Source: CAZZIZ01 sp964654535
GTDB taxonomy: Bacteria; Bacteroidota; Bacteroidia; Chitinophagales; UBA2359
Direction of reading: 5' to 3'
Assembly (NCBI GenBank): GCA_964654535.1
Contig: CAZZIZ010000012.1
Coordinates: forward strand, 1-34,887
Length of the DNA: 34,887 bases
The notes beneath the pieces were generated by a model. That model had not been told where the DNA came from. It searched no databases and saw nothing but the letters and a program-made list of their open reading frames with translations. Position numbers and translations under genes: made by a program. Each line of letters starts with the position of its first letter. The stretch's first letter is position 1. Positions 15,061 through 23,960 of this stretch are shown piece after piece.

Positions 15061-15945
15061 CTAGCCTAATCTTCGTCTATACAAATCGCGCACTATACCA
15101 TCTGCCAGGCCACGATTCGGCACATAAATTCTTTCCGAGCCACTCCAAGTCATGGCATTAATAAAAATGTTAGCAGCAGGAACAATTACATCAGCACGAT
15201 CAGGTTTCAGTTCTAATTCGAGCACTAACTCTTCGTGGGTAAATCCAGCCAAGTGTACGTGTACGTTTCTTAGAGAGTCCAACTTCATCATGCGCTCATT
15301 GTTGGGCAAGTACATTTTTCTGATTTTGTTGATGTTCCCACCCGAACCCATACTGACTATTGCTTCGTGTTTTTCCTTTAGTTCTCCAAGCCAATCGCGC
15401 ATTGCATCCCACTCACTTTGTGGAACAGTATTGTGCTTTAATCGCAGTGTACCTATTTTCCAAGAATGTGCCGCTGCAATTTTATTATTAATAATTAAGA
15501 GTGTTTCGGTACTTCCACCACCTACATCAATGCTCATCAATGGACTATCTAAGCCTTCATTCTCTAAAAAATCATCGAGACCAGAAAACACCAATTTTGA
15601 TTCTTCGATGCCATCAATAACCTCAATATTCAAATCGCATTGCTCTCTTATACTTTCTATAACCGCTGGTCCGTTTGCGGCCTCTCTCATCGCAGACGTA
15701 GCACAGGCGCGGTATCCCTCGATATTAAAAACGTCCATAAGGAGTTTAAAAGCGTGCATGGCTTTCGCCAAATTCTGAACCTTGTTGTCAGAAATTTTCT
15801 TGTGAATAAACGCTTCCTCGCCCAGACGCAAGGGAACACGTATCAAAGTTTCTTTTTTAAACTCAATTTGCCCCTCTTCTTCAAACACGTTTGTAATCAT
15901 CAATCGGATAGCGTTTGACCCAATATCAATTGCTGCTAATTTCAT
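15061..15945 (-). CDS. Ppx/GppA family exopolyphosphatase or pppGpp phosphatase
   Basis: A 294-residue ASKHA-fold enzyme. Phosphate-1 is AAIDIGSNAIRLM (residues 4-16), phosphate-2 is SIDVGGGSTET (about 138-148), and a SMGSGGNINKI glycine motif lies near 200. The conserved ATSAMREAANG is at about 83. The two N-terminal domains are complete, and the long C-terminal HD-like domain of E. coli Ppx is absent, as in short bacterial Ppx/GppA proteins. It should release phosphate from polyphosphate ends or from pppGpp; the sequence does not decide which. Its ATG overlaps the stop of the histidine phosphatase gene (ATGA). No polyphosphate kinase gene is in the window. Confidence 0.92.
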   Translation of the reverse strand: MKLAAIDIGSNAIRLMITNVFEEEGQIEFKKETLIRVPLRLGEEAFIHKKISDNKVQNLAKAMHAFKLLMDVFNIEGYRACATSAMREAANGPAVIESIREQCDLNIEVIDGIEESKLVFSGLDDFLENEGLDSPLMSIDVGGGSTETLLIINNKIAAAHSWKIGTLRLKHNTVPQSEWDAMRDWLGELKEKHEAIVSMGSGGNINKIRKMYLPNNERMMKLDSLRNVHVHLAGFTHEELVLELELKPDRADVIVPAANIFINAMTWSGSERIYVPNRGLADGIVRDLYRRRLG

Positions 15946-16427
15946 TTAAACATTTTTGGAAACAATAATGCGCGCGAATTTCCCTTAACCTTTAAAATAT
16001 CCGACCAGTCCTTAATGTCAAAATCAATTATGGCGACGCCAGTTGTGGGAATGTGACCTAGGAAGTTGCCGCTCAATTGAGAATACAACGAAGCTGTGTC
16101 CGGTTGATGTCCAAAACAAAAAACACTATCCGCAATCTCCCCGTGTTCAATTATAGCATTCACAATAGCATCCTCACCATCGAAGTACAGTCTCTCGTCA
16201 ACTATTGGCTCCAGCTGTAGTCCAGTGCAAATTATAGTAGCGGTATCATAAGCTCTTTTGGCTGGGCTGCTTATTGCAATTGGATTCTTCCAAGTATACT
16301 TTTGTAGCTGGGCTAAAATTAGCTTCCCGTCTTTATGCCCCCTCTTTTTCAGGGGACGCTCTCTATCAGATAAATCTTGATGTTCCCAACTCGATTTTCC
16401 GTGTCTCACAAGGACTAAAGTTTTCAC
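15942..16427 (-). CDS. SixA-like histidine phosphatase
   Basis: A 161-residue phosphoglycerate-mutase-superfamily phosphatase. The catalytic histidine is in LVRHGKSSW (His9). The second half of the site is FCFGHQPD near residue 125. The DLSDRERPLKKRGHKD stretch is typical of the SixA branch, which removes phosphate from phosphohistidine or small phosphoesters. The start is a GTG at 16425-16427. The nearby ATG is out of frame and stops at once. It overlaps the ppx gene by four bases, a pairing that suggests a shared phosphate- or phosphohistidine-related role. Confidence 0.88.
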   Translation of the reverse strand: MKTLVLVRHGKSSWEHQDLSDRERPLKKRGHKDGKLILAQLQKYTWKNPIAISSPAKRAYDTATIICTGLQLEPIVDERLYFDGEDAIVNAIIEHGEIADSVFCFGHQPDTASLYSQLSGNFLGHIPTTGVAIIDFDIKDWSDILKVKGNSRALLFPKMFK

Positions 16428-16479
16428 GACATAAAGATAACATCTTGAAGAATAAATGGAGGCAACCAGAATCTATTTT

Positions 16480-16492
16480 GCTGACAATCAGC
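16480..16492. promoter_or_regulatory. Short inverted repeat in a divergent promoter region
   Basis: GCTGA-CAA-TCAGC lies in the 153-bp gap between the minus-strand sixA-like gene and the plus-strand thioredoxin-like gene. It could be an operator for either. No further copy was seen, and short inverted repeats of this size arise by chance. Confidence 0.25.
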
Positions 16493-16580
16493 ATTTTACG
16501 CAAGCTCAGCTCGTTATCGGCGCTTTATGCCGGAAATTGGCAGCATTCTTGTTTTACAGGTACTGACAAAAAACGCCAGT

Positions 16581-17654
16581 ATGAATCGTCTTATAACCCT
16601 TGCACTGTGTTTGCTCCTAATTGTGCCCCTTAAAGCTGCTGATTCGGAAAGCTCAGTAAATTTTGAAACCATAGGATGGGATGAAATTGTTGAGATGTCT
16701 TTAACGATGAACAAGCCCATATTTCTAGATGGCTATGCAGATTATTGTATGCCCTGTAGAATGATGGACGAACTCGTTTTCACCGATAGCGGTGTATCTG
16801 CATTTTTCAACCAACATTTCATTAGCTATAAGGTTGACATACAATCGGAAGAAGGAAAACTGCTCCAGTTTCTTTATGATATAAAAGCACTTCCCGATTT
16901 GTTGTTTATAGATCCGCGAGGCAATGTAATTACGAGAAGTAAAGGAAGCGCTGGTGTTGATGAGGTAATGACGCTCGGTAGCAACGCTTTGAGCTTGTTT
17001 GAAACAAAGTCTTATGAAAACTATGTTCCCTACGACAATGAGTTAATACTTGCGGCAATTACTGAGACGCCCTCTGAGCGCATAGTCAACGAGAGAAATG
17101 AAAGAATGGTTAGTCGTCACGCTGGAAACATAAAAGCTCCTGTTAACAAAAATCCTGTTTTAGAAAACTTCGCAATAGAACTACCTAATAGAATAAACGA
17201 ATCAAGCATAACTAACATAGCGAGAGACATAGAACTGTATCGCGTTACTGGAACCCAAGAATACATTGATCAGCAAATAACTATTGGCTTGAAAAATGCG
17301 GTTGTAAAATCTGTAAGTGACAAAAGTTACAGGGGAGTTAAGCGTTCAGTGCGTCTAATGAAAAAGATAGGCCTGAAAGATCATAAAAACTTAAGCTTCC
17401 AAATGGAGGCGCTTTATAGTATGGCTACTGGAGACTGGGTAAAATATGCTCGGAAGGTAGACAAGAAGTTTAAGAGCAACTACTACGTTTCTATAAACCT
17501 TATGGAAAGAGCTGCGAATGCAATTCTGGCCAACACTGAAAAAAAGGCAGCAATACGTAGAGCTCGTAAATGGCTTAAACAAATAAAAGAATATAGTCCA
17601 ACTACAGAGTCAGATTCTTGCGAATACCTAACGGATTACGCATTAATCTACTAG
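16581..17654 (+). CDS. Exported thioredoxin-fold protein
   Basis: A 357-residue protein read from the ATG at 16581. An 18-codon upstream extension would precede a clear signal peptide (MNRLITLALCLLLIVPLKAA), so it is rejected. A thioredoxin-like domain spans about residues 30-150. It has the redox motif CMPC (Cys56 and Cys59) in a DGYADYCMPCRMMDE context and a cis-Pro region, LPDLLFID. This resembles the DUF255/thioredoxin_7 type with a Tyr-Ala-Asp before the CxxC. The remaining 200 residues are basic and helical with no recognised domain. It is probably a periplasmic disulfide oxidoreductase. A terminator follows at 17722-17746. Confidence 0.85.
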   Translation: MNRLITLALCLLLIVPLKAADSESSVNFETIGWDEIVEMSLTMNKPIFLDGYADYCMPCRMMDELVFTDSGVSAFFNQHFISYKVDIQSEEGKLLQFLYDIKALPDLLFIDPRGNVITRSKGSAGVDEVMTLGSNALSLFETKSYENYVPYDNELILAAITETPSERIVNERNERMVSRHAGNIKAPVNKNPVLENFAIELPNRINESSITNIARDIELYRVTGTQEYIDQQITIGLKNAVVKSVSDKSYRGVKRSVRLMKKIGLKDHKNLSFQMEALYSMATGDWVKYARKVDKKFKSNYYVSINLMERAANAILANTEKKAAIRRARKWLKQIKEYSPTTESDSCEYLTDYALIY

Positions 17655-17721
17655 TCGGATTTAGAAAACATCATAATAGAGAATTACTTACCTCAATAGA
17701 TGATGCGCTTTTCGCGCAAGG

Positions 17722-17746
17722 AGGTGCCTGGCGCGGCACCTTTTTT
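17722..17746 (+). terminator. Intrinsic terminator after the thioredoxin-like gene
   Basis: AGGTGCC (17722-17728) pairs with GGCACCT (17735-17741) around the loop TGGCGC, followed by a T-run. It lies 67 bases after the stop at 17654 and only 16 bases before the DUF4230 ATG at 17763, so that gene needs either read-through or a promoter in or next to the T-run. Confidence 0.85.
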
Positions 17747-17762
17747 AATTTATATTGGTCAA

Positions 17763-18365
17763 ATGAACAGGGTCCTAATAGCCGCAATCGGATTACTCCT
17801 TGGCGTAATAATTACACTGCTGGTTCCGCGCGGCGGAGGCTCGCATGTAGTGGTTCAGGAATCTTCAATCATTACGAAAAGTATAGATAGAATAAGCAAA
17901 CTAATGGTTGCCGAAGGTCACTTCTCTGAGGTGATGAGTCATAGGGACAAAAAGTCTTACTTCTACGATTTCTTTGAGTTTGAAAAAAAGGCAATTCTAT
18001 TGGTGGATGCAAAAGTCCTGGTGGGTTACGACCTCTCGCTTATGTCCTATGAACTTGATGAACAAAATCGCACTGTGTACATTAGCGCACTACCCGACCC
18101 CGAACTCGAAATAATTCCTGACGTTCGCTTTTATGACATTCAAGACAGCGACTTTCACAAGTTTACACCTGCTGAGCTAAACCAAATGAACAAACAAGCG
18201 GTAGAGGCCATTAAAACTCGTGTGGACGAAGGCGACCTAATGATTGAGGCTCAGGAAAAGGTATTAGAATCACTGGACCAAATGCATCTAGTTATTGAAA
18301 GTATGGGGTGGTCACTCGAAATGTCTCCCAACATCTTTGAGCAATCCAATAGTATAGAATTTTAA
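17763..18365 (+). CDS. DUF4230 family membrane-anchored protein
   Basis: A 200-residue protein read from the ATG at 17763-17765. An upstream ATG at 17700 would force 21 residues through the terminator hairpin. One N-terminal transmembrane segment (about 2-21, RVLIAAIGLLLGVIITLLV) is followed by an extracytoplasmic domain that fits DUF4230: a KSYFYDFFEFEKKAILLVDAKVLVGYDL stretch broken here into KSYFYDFFEFEKK and AKVLVGYDLS, then YISALPDPELEIIPDV and a helical C-terminus. The function of this family is not known to me. It faces the 968-residue secreted-protein gene tail to tail with a 12-bp gap and no visible terminator between. Confidence 0.82.
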   Translation: MNRVLIAAIGLLLGVIITLLVPRGGGSHVVVQESSIITKSIDRISKLMVAEGHFSEVMSHRDKKSYFYDFFEFEKKAILLVDAKVLVGYDLSLMSYELDEQNRTVYISALPDPELEIIPDVRFYDIQDSDFHKFTPAELNQMNKQAVEAIKTRVDEGDLMIEAQEKVLESLDQMHLVIESMGWSLEMSPNIFEQSNSIEF

Positions 18366-18377
18366 ACTAGAACCTTC

Positions 18378-21284
18378 TTACTGTTTAACAAACTTGGTTT
18401 GAAAAATACCCGTTTCCGTTCTCAGTAAAACTAAATAAGTTCCACTAGCCAAATCTTCTAGGCTTATAATTGCTTGTTCAGAGCCGGGTCTTACGCTTAA
18501 TTTCTCTTGTCCAAGAACATTTAACATGCTCAGTGATTGGATTTGTTCTGAAGCTCGGATTTGAATTAGGTCTGAGGCAGGATTTGGGAAAAGGCTTATT
18601 CCAGCTGCATTAAAATCAGCAATGCCGGTACCCATCATCATATCGTCGGGACAGAAACCTTCGTCTATATCAGCCGCATAGCGAGGAAGCAATTGGTACC
18701 CAGAATCAAATGGTGCAGAAGAATCAAACTGGCCGCCTATACCGGAAACCAAAAAGTTTCCAGTAGGTGCCGGACTGGAAAACAAATCAATATCTGCATC
18801 AACACGTACAACCCATTCGCTTACTCCGTCCGTTACGTCTACATTAAAACCGGTCCCTTGTCCATTCCATTGTTCTGGTGAAGAAAGCGTAACACAACCA
18901 AGACTCACAAACTCCGACTCCGAATCTTCATTGAGTTCGGTAACAACACTTGCCCCTACCAAAGGCTGGTTTTCATCTATAACCTCTATTGAAGTGGCAC
19001 TTATTTGAGTTAGACCACTAAAGTGTCCAACGACTCCAACAACTCTTAATAAGTCGCCTTCGACAACTGTGTAACCTAAATTTTGATCTGTATTGAAAAC
19101 GCCCATCCCTCCAGAATTATCAATTATAGTAAACTGAAGTCCTTCGGGGCGCAGATTCGTTCCATACGCAGTACCCTCAATTGATACTTCAAAACCGTTT
19201 GCCAATGGCACTCCATCGGCATCGTTTGCGGAAAGCGATCCGACGGAAACGACATCTGGAATTTGAGGCTCATCGTCATCCAAAATACTGATACGTTTGA
19301 AAGCCGGAATACTTGGCTGACAGTTTCCACTTACCGCGCCCAATGAAAGCCAAATAGATTCTGTTTGTTCAAACTCCTCATCGGGCATTATGCTAACTAC
19401 ATATTCTACACTAAGCTCGTTCGCAGGAATGGTGATTTCCTCATCTAGCAAATTGAAGTCTGTTCCAATAGAAGCTGTTGTGCTTGGGTGAACTACAACA
19501 TTGAAAACGCAGTCGTTTGGAACAGCTTCGCTCAGTACAATGCTTAAAGTTTGATCCAGAGGTGCGTCGGATTCGTTTACTTCAATTCCTCCAGTTTCGA
19601 ATGAAACTGTTGTTGCCGAAACTCCGATCAACTCAATATCTGAAATGGATCTTGGCGCGATTGTGTAACCTTCAGTAAAAGGTGCACTTGGGTCGAACTG
19701 GCCACCAATACCCGTAACGTTAAACAAGCCATCAATTGGGTCGGTGTTAAATAAATCGACTTGATTATCGATGAACATTTGATAGGTGTCTATTCCATTG
19801 GTTAGATCAACAGTAAAATCAGATCCACCAGATTGCCATTGACTTGGGTCAACGATCTCAACGAAATCCAAACGAATTAGTTCTGATTCCGTTTCTTCAT
19901 TTAACTCTAATACGTCTAGTGCTGGTGGTAGGGGGTTTCCAGTACTTATCAATTCAACAACCGATGGTAGGATTTCACCAAGACCCAAAAAGTTATCGAC
20001 CTCTCCAACGACGCGAACGATGTCCCCTTCCTGAACGGTGTAGCCAAATTCTTCTAACAAACTAAAAATAGCTACGCCACCAGTTCCATCATTAATAGTA
20101 AAGAGCAAGCCATCATTGGGACCACCGGTTTCGGGTCGAAGATTAATTCCATACACCGTACCTGTAACTTCTACCGTTTGCCCCTCGAACAGATAGTTTC
20201 CGTCAGGATTGGTTTGCGTTACTTCGGCTATGGTAAAGCTGTTGGCCGTACCACTATCATTATCTGTAAGCGTAATAACCAATTGGCTGCCCCCACCGAC
20301 AGAGCAATCTCCAGATACAAATTCAAGATTTAACACTATGGTCTCATCGCCCTCTGCTACTAAATCATTGATGATTGAAATTGGAATGGTCAATGATTCT
20401 TGGTTGTTAAAGCTATAGTCGCCCTCAACACTGGACATAAAATCAATGCCCGCTTGAGCAGTAGAGCTGGGGTCAACAGAAATATTAAAATCACAACTTA
20501 TCGCTTCAGAGGCAGAAACCTCCAACATAAATTGCCCTACTCCTTCATCGACTTCAACCGCAGCACTTTCAAAATTAACTGTGGGAGTAGGCGTTCCAGT
20601 AAATGGCGTAACTAAGATGTCGTCTAATCCGAACTCATCTCTAGAACCCATTACGCCCAGATCATCACTGGTCCATTGCAAAAAGAAGTCAGCCCCTGCG
20701 GGCAAATTAAAATCGGTGATCGCTATAAATCTGTTAAATGATTGCAGTGAGCCATCTGGCGCTTCTTCAGAAGCGAAATCCAATTGTGGAGCTGGAAAAA
20801 ACTCTATCCCGTCTGAAGAGTAAGCGAGGTTGAAACTATTTGATCTTTCTCCGTCGTTAAGAACCCGTATAACGTAGTCTAAGTTGATTGCGGTTACTGT
20901 TGCTCCTGTTGCATTATTAAGCCTTAAAACGAGTGCTCCAGGGGTAAAGTCTGCACCAGTAGGCTGAACCCATAGGGAGGTGTTACCTCCATTACTTTGA
21001 GCATAAAGTCCACCACCCGTGGTTCCTGTTCCATCTGTTTGACCTTCGAAATCACCCATTGAATTGGTCTCTCCAAAATCAACGTTGCCGTCTGACATGC
21101 CAAGTACCGACCAATTGTTTGAATTTAATTCTCCGCCAGTAGGATTAGGAGCTATACCCGTCCCAGTATATCCAGAAAAGTCAATTGAAACTGAAGTGCC
21201 ATCGCTCGTTAATGCGGCGGTATCCTGCGCACTAAGTGTTATTGCGATAAGAAAAAATAGAATGCTAATAGTTGCTGCTCTCAT
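18378..21284 (-). CDS. T9SS-secreted multidomain protein with duplicated Calx-beta/OB modules
   Basis: A 968-residue secreted protein. The signal peptide is about 1-20 (ending LSAQ). Residues 30-230 are a beta-sandwich-like region. Two tandem modules follow, about 236-552 and 558-873. Each has a Calx-beta repeat (VNFESAAVEVDEG / VSFETGGIEVNES start; ITLTDND / ISILDDD end), an OB-fold-like segment (TGTVYGINLRP / EGTAYGTNLRP), and a closing segment with GIGGQFDPSAPF / GIGGQFDSSAPF. The C-terminus (893-968) is a type A T9SS sorting domain with LFPNPASDLIQI, LNVLGQE, LASGTYLV and KFVKQ. It should be exported by Sec, cross the outer membrane by T9SS, and be attached to or released from the surface. 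No catalytic motif is visible; adhesion or matrix binding with Ca2+ is likely. Confidence 0.9.
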   Translation of the reverse strand: MRAATISILFFLIAITLSAQDTAALTSDGTSVSIDFSGYTGTGIAPNPTGGELNSNNWSVLGMSDGNVDFGETNSMGDFEGQTDGTGTTGGGLYAQSNGGNTSLWVQPTGADFTPGALVLRLNNATGATVTAINLDYVIRVLNDGERSNSFNLAYSSDGIEFFPAPQLDFASEEAPDGSLQSFNRFIAITDFNLPAGADFFLQWTSDDLGVMGSRDEFGLDDILVTPFTGTPTPTVNFESAAVEVDEGVGQFMLEVSASEAISCDFNISVDPSSTAQAGIDFMSSVEGDYSFNNQESLTIPISIINDLVAEGDETIVLNLEFVSGDCSVGGGSQLVITLTDNDSGTANSFTIAEVTQTNPDGNYLFEGQTVEVTGTVYGINLRPETGGPNDGLLFTINDGTGGVAIFSLLEEFGYTVQEGDIVRVVGEVDNFLGLGEILPSVVELISTGNPLPPALDVLELNEETESELIRLDFVEIVDPSQWQSGGSDFTVDLTNGIDTYQMFIDNQVDLFNTDPIDGLFNVTGIGGQFDPSAPFTEGYTIAPRSISDIELIGVSATTVSFETGGIEVNESDAPLDQTLSIVLSEAVPNDCVFNVVVHPSTTASIGTDFNLLDEEITIPANELSVEYVVSIMPDEEFEQTESIWLSLGAVSGNCQPSIPAFKRISILDDDEPQIPDVVSVGSLSANDADGVPLANGFEVSIEGTAYGTNLRPEGLQFTIIDNSGGMGVFNTDQNLGYTVVEGDLLRVVGVVGHFSGLTQISATSIEVIDENQPLVGASVVTELNEDSESEFVSLGCVTLSSPEQWNGQGTGFNVDVTDGVSEWVVRVDADIDLFSSPAPTGNFLVSGIGGQFDSSAPFDSGYQLLPRYAADIDEGFCPDDMMMGTGIADFNAAGISLFPNPASDLIQIRASEQIQSLSMLNVLGQEKLSVRPGSEQAIISLEDLASGTYLVLLRTETGIFQTKFVKQ

Positions 21285-21331
21285 AATTTTAGGTATGGTT
21301 TATCCCACTCCGCAAAAATATGAATTAGGCA

Positions 21332-22105
21332 TTACTCTCGGCTGTTTTGTCGATTATAATGGTGAAAGCAATCAATAATTGCGAGATAAAACTGATAGTC
21401 GAGAGAGTTCTCAATGAATTCAGGATTCAACTGACAAAAGTCCATGAAATCAGAAAGGAACAAATGATCCTCGATGCCCAAAAGTCTAGACACCACTTCT
21501 TCATTGTATCGCTCGTCCAAAGCTTTCTGTCGCTCGACTTCGTTTATGATGGCCAAGTACTTGGTTCGATGTCGCTCTTTCTTGCTTAGCGCTTTGTATA
21601 TTTTTGTGAAGACCCCATCGAATGAATAACCAAACCCTCCGGTGGTCGCTAACTGATTGGGGAGAACTTCGGGCACATCGGGTAAATTCAAGTCGACATA
21701 GCTGGAGGTATCCGGCGTTTCTAGATTAAGGAAATGTTCCTTGAACTCCTTCTCATTACGCCAAGGATAAACGGTAATATCTTCTAATTCGTAAACGCGC
21801 TCGCTCATAAATACGCGCAATTCTCCAACCAAAATATGGGCCTCATTAATTTCAAAAAGTTCATTTTCGAATCCGAGTATAGAAAATCCCAATGTATCTG
21901 AAGGAAGCACCTTCATAGTGAAATAGCCGCCTTTGTCAGTAACTGTCCCGGCGTAATTTCTAAAATTGAGGATATGTACGCCGTATAAGGGCTCTTTTGT
22001 TGTATTGTTAATGACTTTACCAGACACCCAATCCTGACCAAGTAGAGACCCAGTACAGCAGATTAACAGGATTATATTGACTAGTAGTGTTTTGATTTGG
22101 GTCAA
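21332..22105 (-). CDS. Carboxypeptidase-regulatory-like domain protein
   Basis: A 257-residue protein. A signal peptide (about 1-23, ending SLLGQ) is followed by a carboxypeptidase-D regulatory-like beta-sandwich (about 25-110): VSGKVINNTTKEPLYGVHIL, GTVTDKGGYF and LGFSILGFE. This is the module found at the N-terminus of TonB-dependent receptors, but no barrel follows; instead there is a helical C-terminal half. The start is a TTG at 22103-22105. No ATG is in frame near it, and the TTG gives a normal signal peptide. It should be periplasmic or outer-membrane associated; the role is unknown. It is divergent from the T9SS hydrolase gene with an 81-bp gap. Confidence 0.8.
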   Translation of the reverse strand: MTQIKTLLVNIILLICCTGSLLGQDWVSGKVINNTTKEPLYGVHILNFRNYAGTVTDKGGYFTMKVLPSDTLGFSILGFENELFEINEAHILVGELRVFMSERVYELEDITVYPWRNEKEFKEHFLNLETPDTSSYVDLNLPDVPEVLPNQLATTGGFGYSFDGVFTKIYKALSKKERHRTKYLAIINEVERQKALDERYNEEVVSRLLGIEDHLFLSDFMDFCQLNPEFIENSLDYQFYLAIIDCFHHYNRQNSRE

Positions 22106-22186
22106 TCTAGTAAGAAAACGTAAAATTGGATTAAATATTCGGACATGGCAGGGTTAATTCGATATTTTTAAACAAATACTAATAGC

Positions 22187-23824
22187 ATGAAAAAAGCTTC
22201 TACAATTCTCTGTCTCATTCTCCTAATGTCTCTTTCCTCAAGAAGTCAGGTTTTACTAGAATCGGAGCAAATAGGGACTTTCGGTACGTTTGACATAACG
22301 CTTATTCTAAGTCAAATTGGATCACCACCCGAGTTCAACATTGACTACGACGTAGAGCTTTATAAATTGGTTTACAACACTATGGACCCATTAGGCAACG
22401 CAACCATAGCCAGTGGCGCTATTGCCGTACCGATTGGATACGATTGCTCGTTTCCGATAGCGAATTACAACCACGGCACTATCGTAAGGCGCACAGATGT
22501 TCCATCAAACTCATCAACTGAGGCTTTGATAGGTGTTGGTATGGCTTCGTCTGGTTACATTGTTTCGCTTCCAGATTATTTAGGTCTAGGTGATAGTCCT
22601 GGTCGTCATCCGTATGTGCACGCTGACTCACAAGCATCAGCTACTATAGACATGATAGCGGCGTGTAAAGAATTTTTAGATGGCGAGGGCTTCTTTTATA
22701 ATGATCAACTTTTCTTATTCGGTTATAGTCAAGGCGGCCACGCCTGTATGGCAACCCATAAGGCGATAGAAGAAGATCCAAACTCTGATTTAACGGTTAC
22801 TGCTTCTGCACCTATGTCGGGGCCATATGACATTTCGGGAATTCAAACTCAATACCTAATTGATGATATTCCGTATGACTCTCCTGGCTACCTGCCTTAT
22901 GTTGTTTTGGCTTATCAAGAGATTTATGACTTCTTACCACAAGACCTTTCAGACATTTTTGCTCCACCATACGACACTTTATTGTTAGACCTTTTCGATG
23001 GAACGCAAACCTTTGGTGAAATTAACGCGGTGTTGCCGGCTATACCAAATGAAATGATTCGCGAAGATGTTTTCGAAGCTTTTGTTAATGACCAGGACCA
23101 TCCACTAAGAGTAGCTCTCCGTGATAACGATGTTTTTGACTGGTCGCCTACAGCTCCTATTCATATGTTTTACTGTACGGAAGATGAGCAGGTGGATTTT
23201 GAAAACGCTTTGCTCGCGCTGGAGGTGCTTACCGAAAATGGGGGTGACATACAGGTTACCAACGGTGGCGCATTAACTCATGGTGGTTGTGTTGCACCAG
23301 CATTAATTGGTGGTAAGGCATTTTTTGATTCGTTTAGACAGGAGGGTTTGACGCAGGATGTTAGTTTTGAATACGATTTTAATATTGGCACGATAACAAT
23401 TGACACCGACGACCCTTCAATTTTTGAATACGCCTGGTCTTTAGATGGTGTCAGTATTGATTTTACAGGTTCCGACTTAGAAGCGAGCGAGTTCGGTTTT
23501 GGTGTATATGAGGTCCTTGTAAGCGATGTCGCTTCTGGTTGCTCAGAAAACTTTACTGTTGAAGCCTTGCTCATCTCGGGCTTGAATGAGCTGGACGCAA
23601 TTGGTGGTCGCTTATACCCCAATCCTAGTTCGGGTTCCATTACATTGGAAGTGGGACTTGATCAGATAGGTGAGCCTCTTAGTATTTTTTCTGGTCAGGG
23701 AACGAAGGTTTATGAAACAAGAATTACTTCTGCAGTCCAGCAATTAGATACCGAGAGTTTATCCGCTGGGGTTTACATTTTACGTATTGGGAATGGTATT
23801 CAGGAGAAGTTGGTTAAGTATTAA
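22187..23824 (+). CDS. T9SS-secreted alpha/beta hydrolase
   Basis: A 545-residue secreted enzyme. The signal peptide is about 1-21. An alpha/beta-hydrolase domain covers about 50-385. The nucleophile elbow is FGYSQGG (Ser181). A candidate acid is Asp333 in YCTEDEQVDF, and the histidine is His365 in ALTHGGC. The PDYLGLGDS motif upstream of the nucleophile, and the overall length, recall secretory lipases and prolyl-oligopeptidase-like esterases. After a beta-sandwich region (about 390-465) comes a T9SS type A sorting domain (about 470-545) with LYPNPSSGSITLE, LSAGVYILRI and a basic end (KLVKY). It probably hydrolyses an ester or peptide substrate outside the cell; the substrate is unknown. It ends in the strong bidirectional hairpin within element B. 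Confidence 0.9.
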   Translation: MKKASTILCLILLMSLSSRSQVLLESEQIGTFGTFDITLILSQIGSPPEFNIDYDVELYKLVYNTMDPLGNATIASGAIAVPIGYDCSFPIANYNHGTIVRRTDVPSNSSTEALIGVGMASSGYIVSLPDYLGLGDSPGRHPYVHADSQASATIDMIAACKEFLDGEGFFYNDQLFLFGYSQGGHACMATHKAIEEDPNSDLTVTASAPMSGPYDISGIQTQYLIDDIPYDSPGYLPYVVLAYQEIYDFLPQDLSDIFAPPYDTLLLDLFDGTQTFGEINAVLPAIPNEMIREDVFEAFVNDQDHPLRVALRDNDVFDWSPTAPIHMFYCTEDEQVDFENALLALEVLTENGGDIQVTNGGALTHGGCVAPALIGGKAFFDSFRQEGLTQDVSFEYDFNIGTITIDTDDPSIFEYAWSLDGVSIDFTGSDLEASEFGFGVYEVLVSDVASGCSENFTVEALLISGLNELDAIGGRLYPNPSSGSITLEVGLDQIGEPLSIFSGQGTKVYETRITSAVQQLDTESLSAGVYILRIGNGIQEKLVKY

Positions 23825-23960
23825 CTCGGTTGACCCTAACTAAGTTTCACGGCGCTTTTGCTGGGGGACGTGGACGACTGAGAGTCGGAGCGGTTAAAAA
23901 AGGTACAGAACGATTGCGTTGGTGGATTTAGAAAGATTAAGATTTTAGTGCTATAAACTC

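Noticed and set aside
14619..15161. Plus-strand 180-codon open frame
   Set aside because: It crosses the small hypothetical gene, structured element C and the ppx 3' end in antisense. Its length comes from the GC-rich element, and the protein has no domain features.
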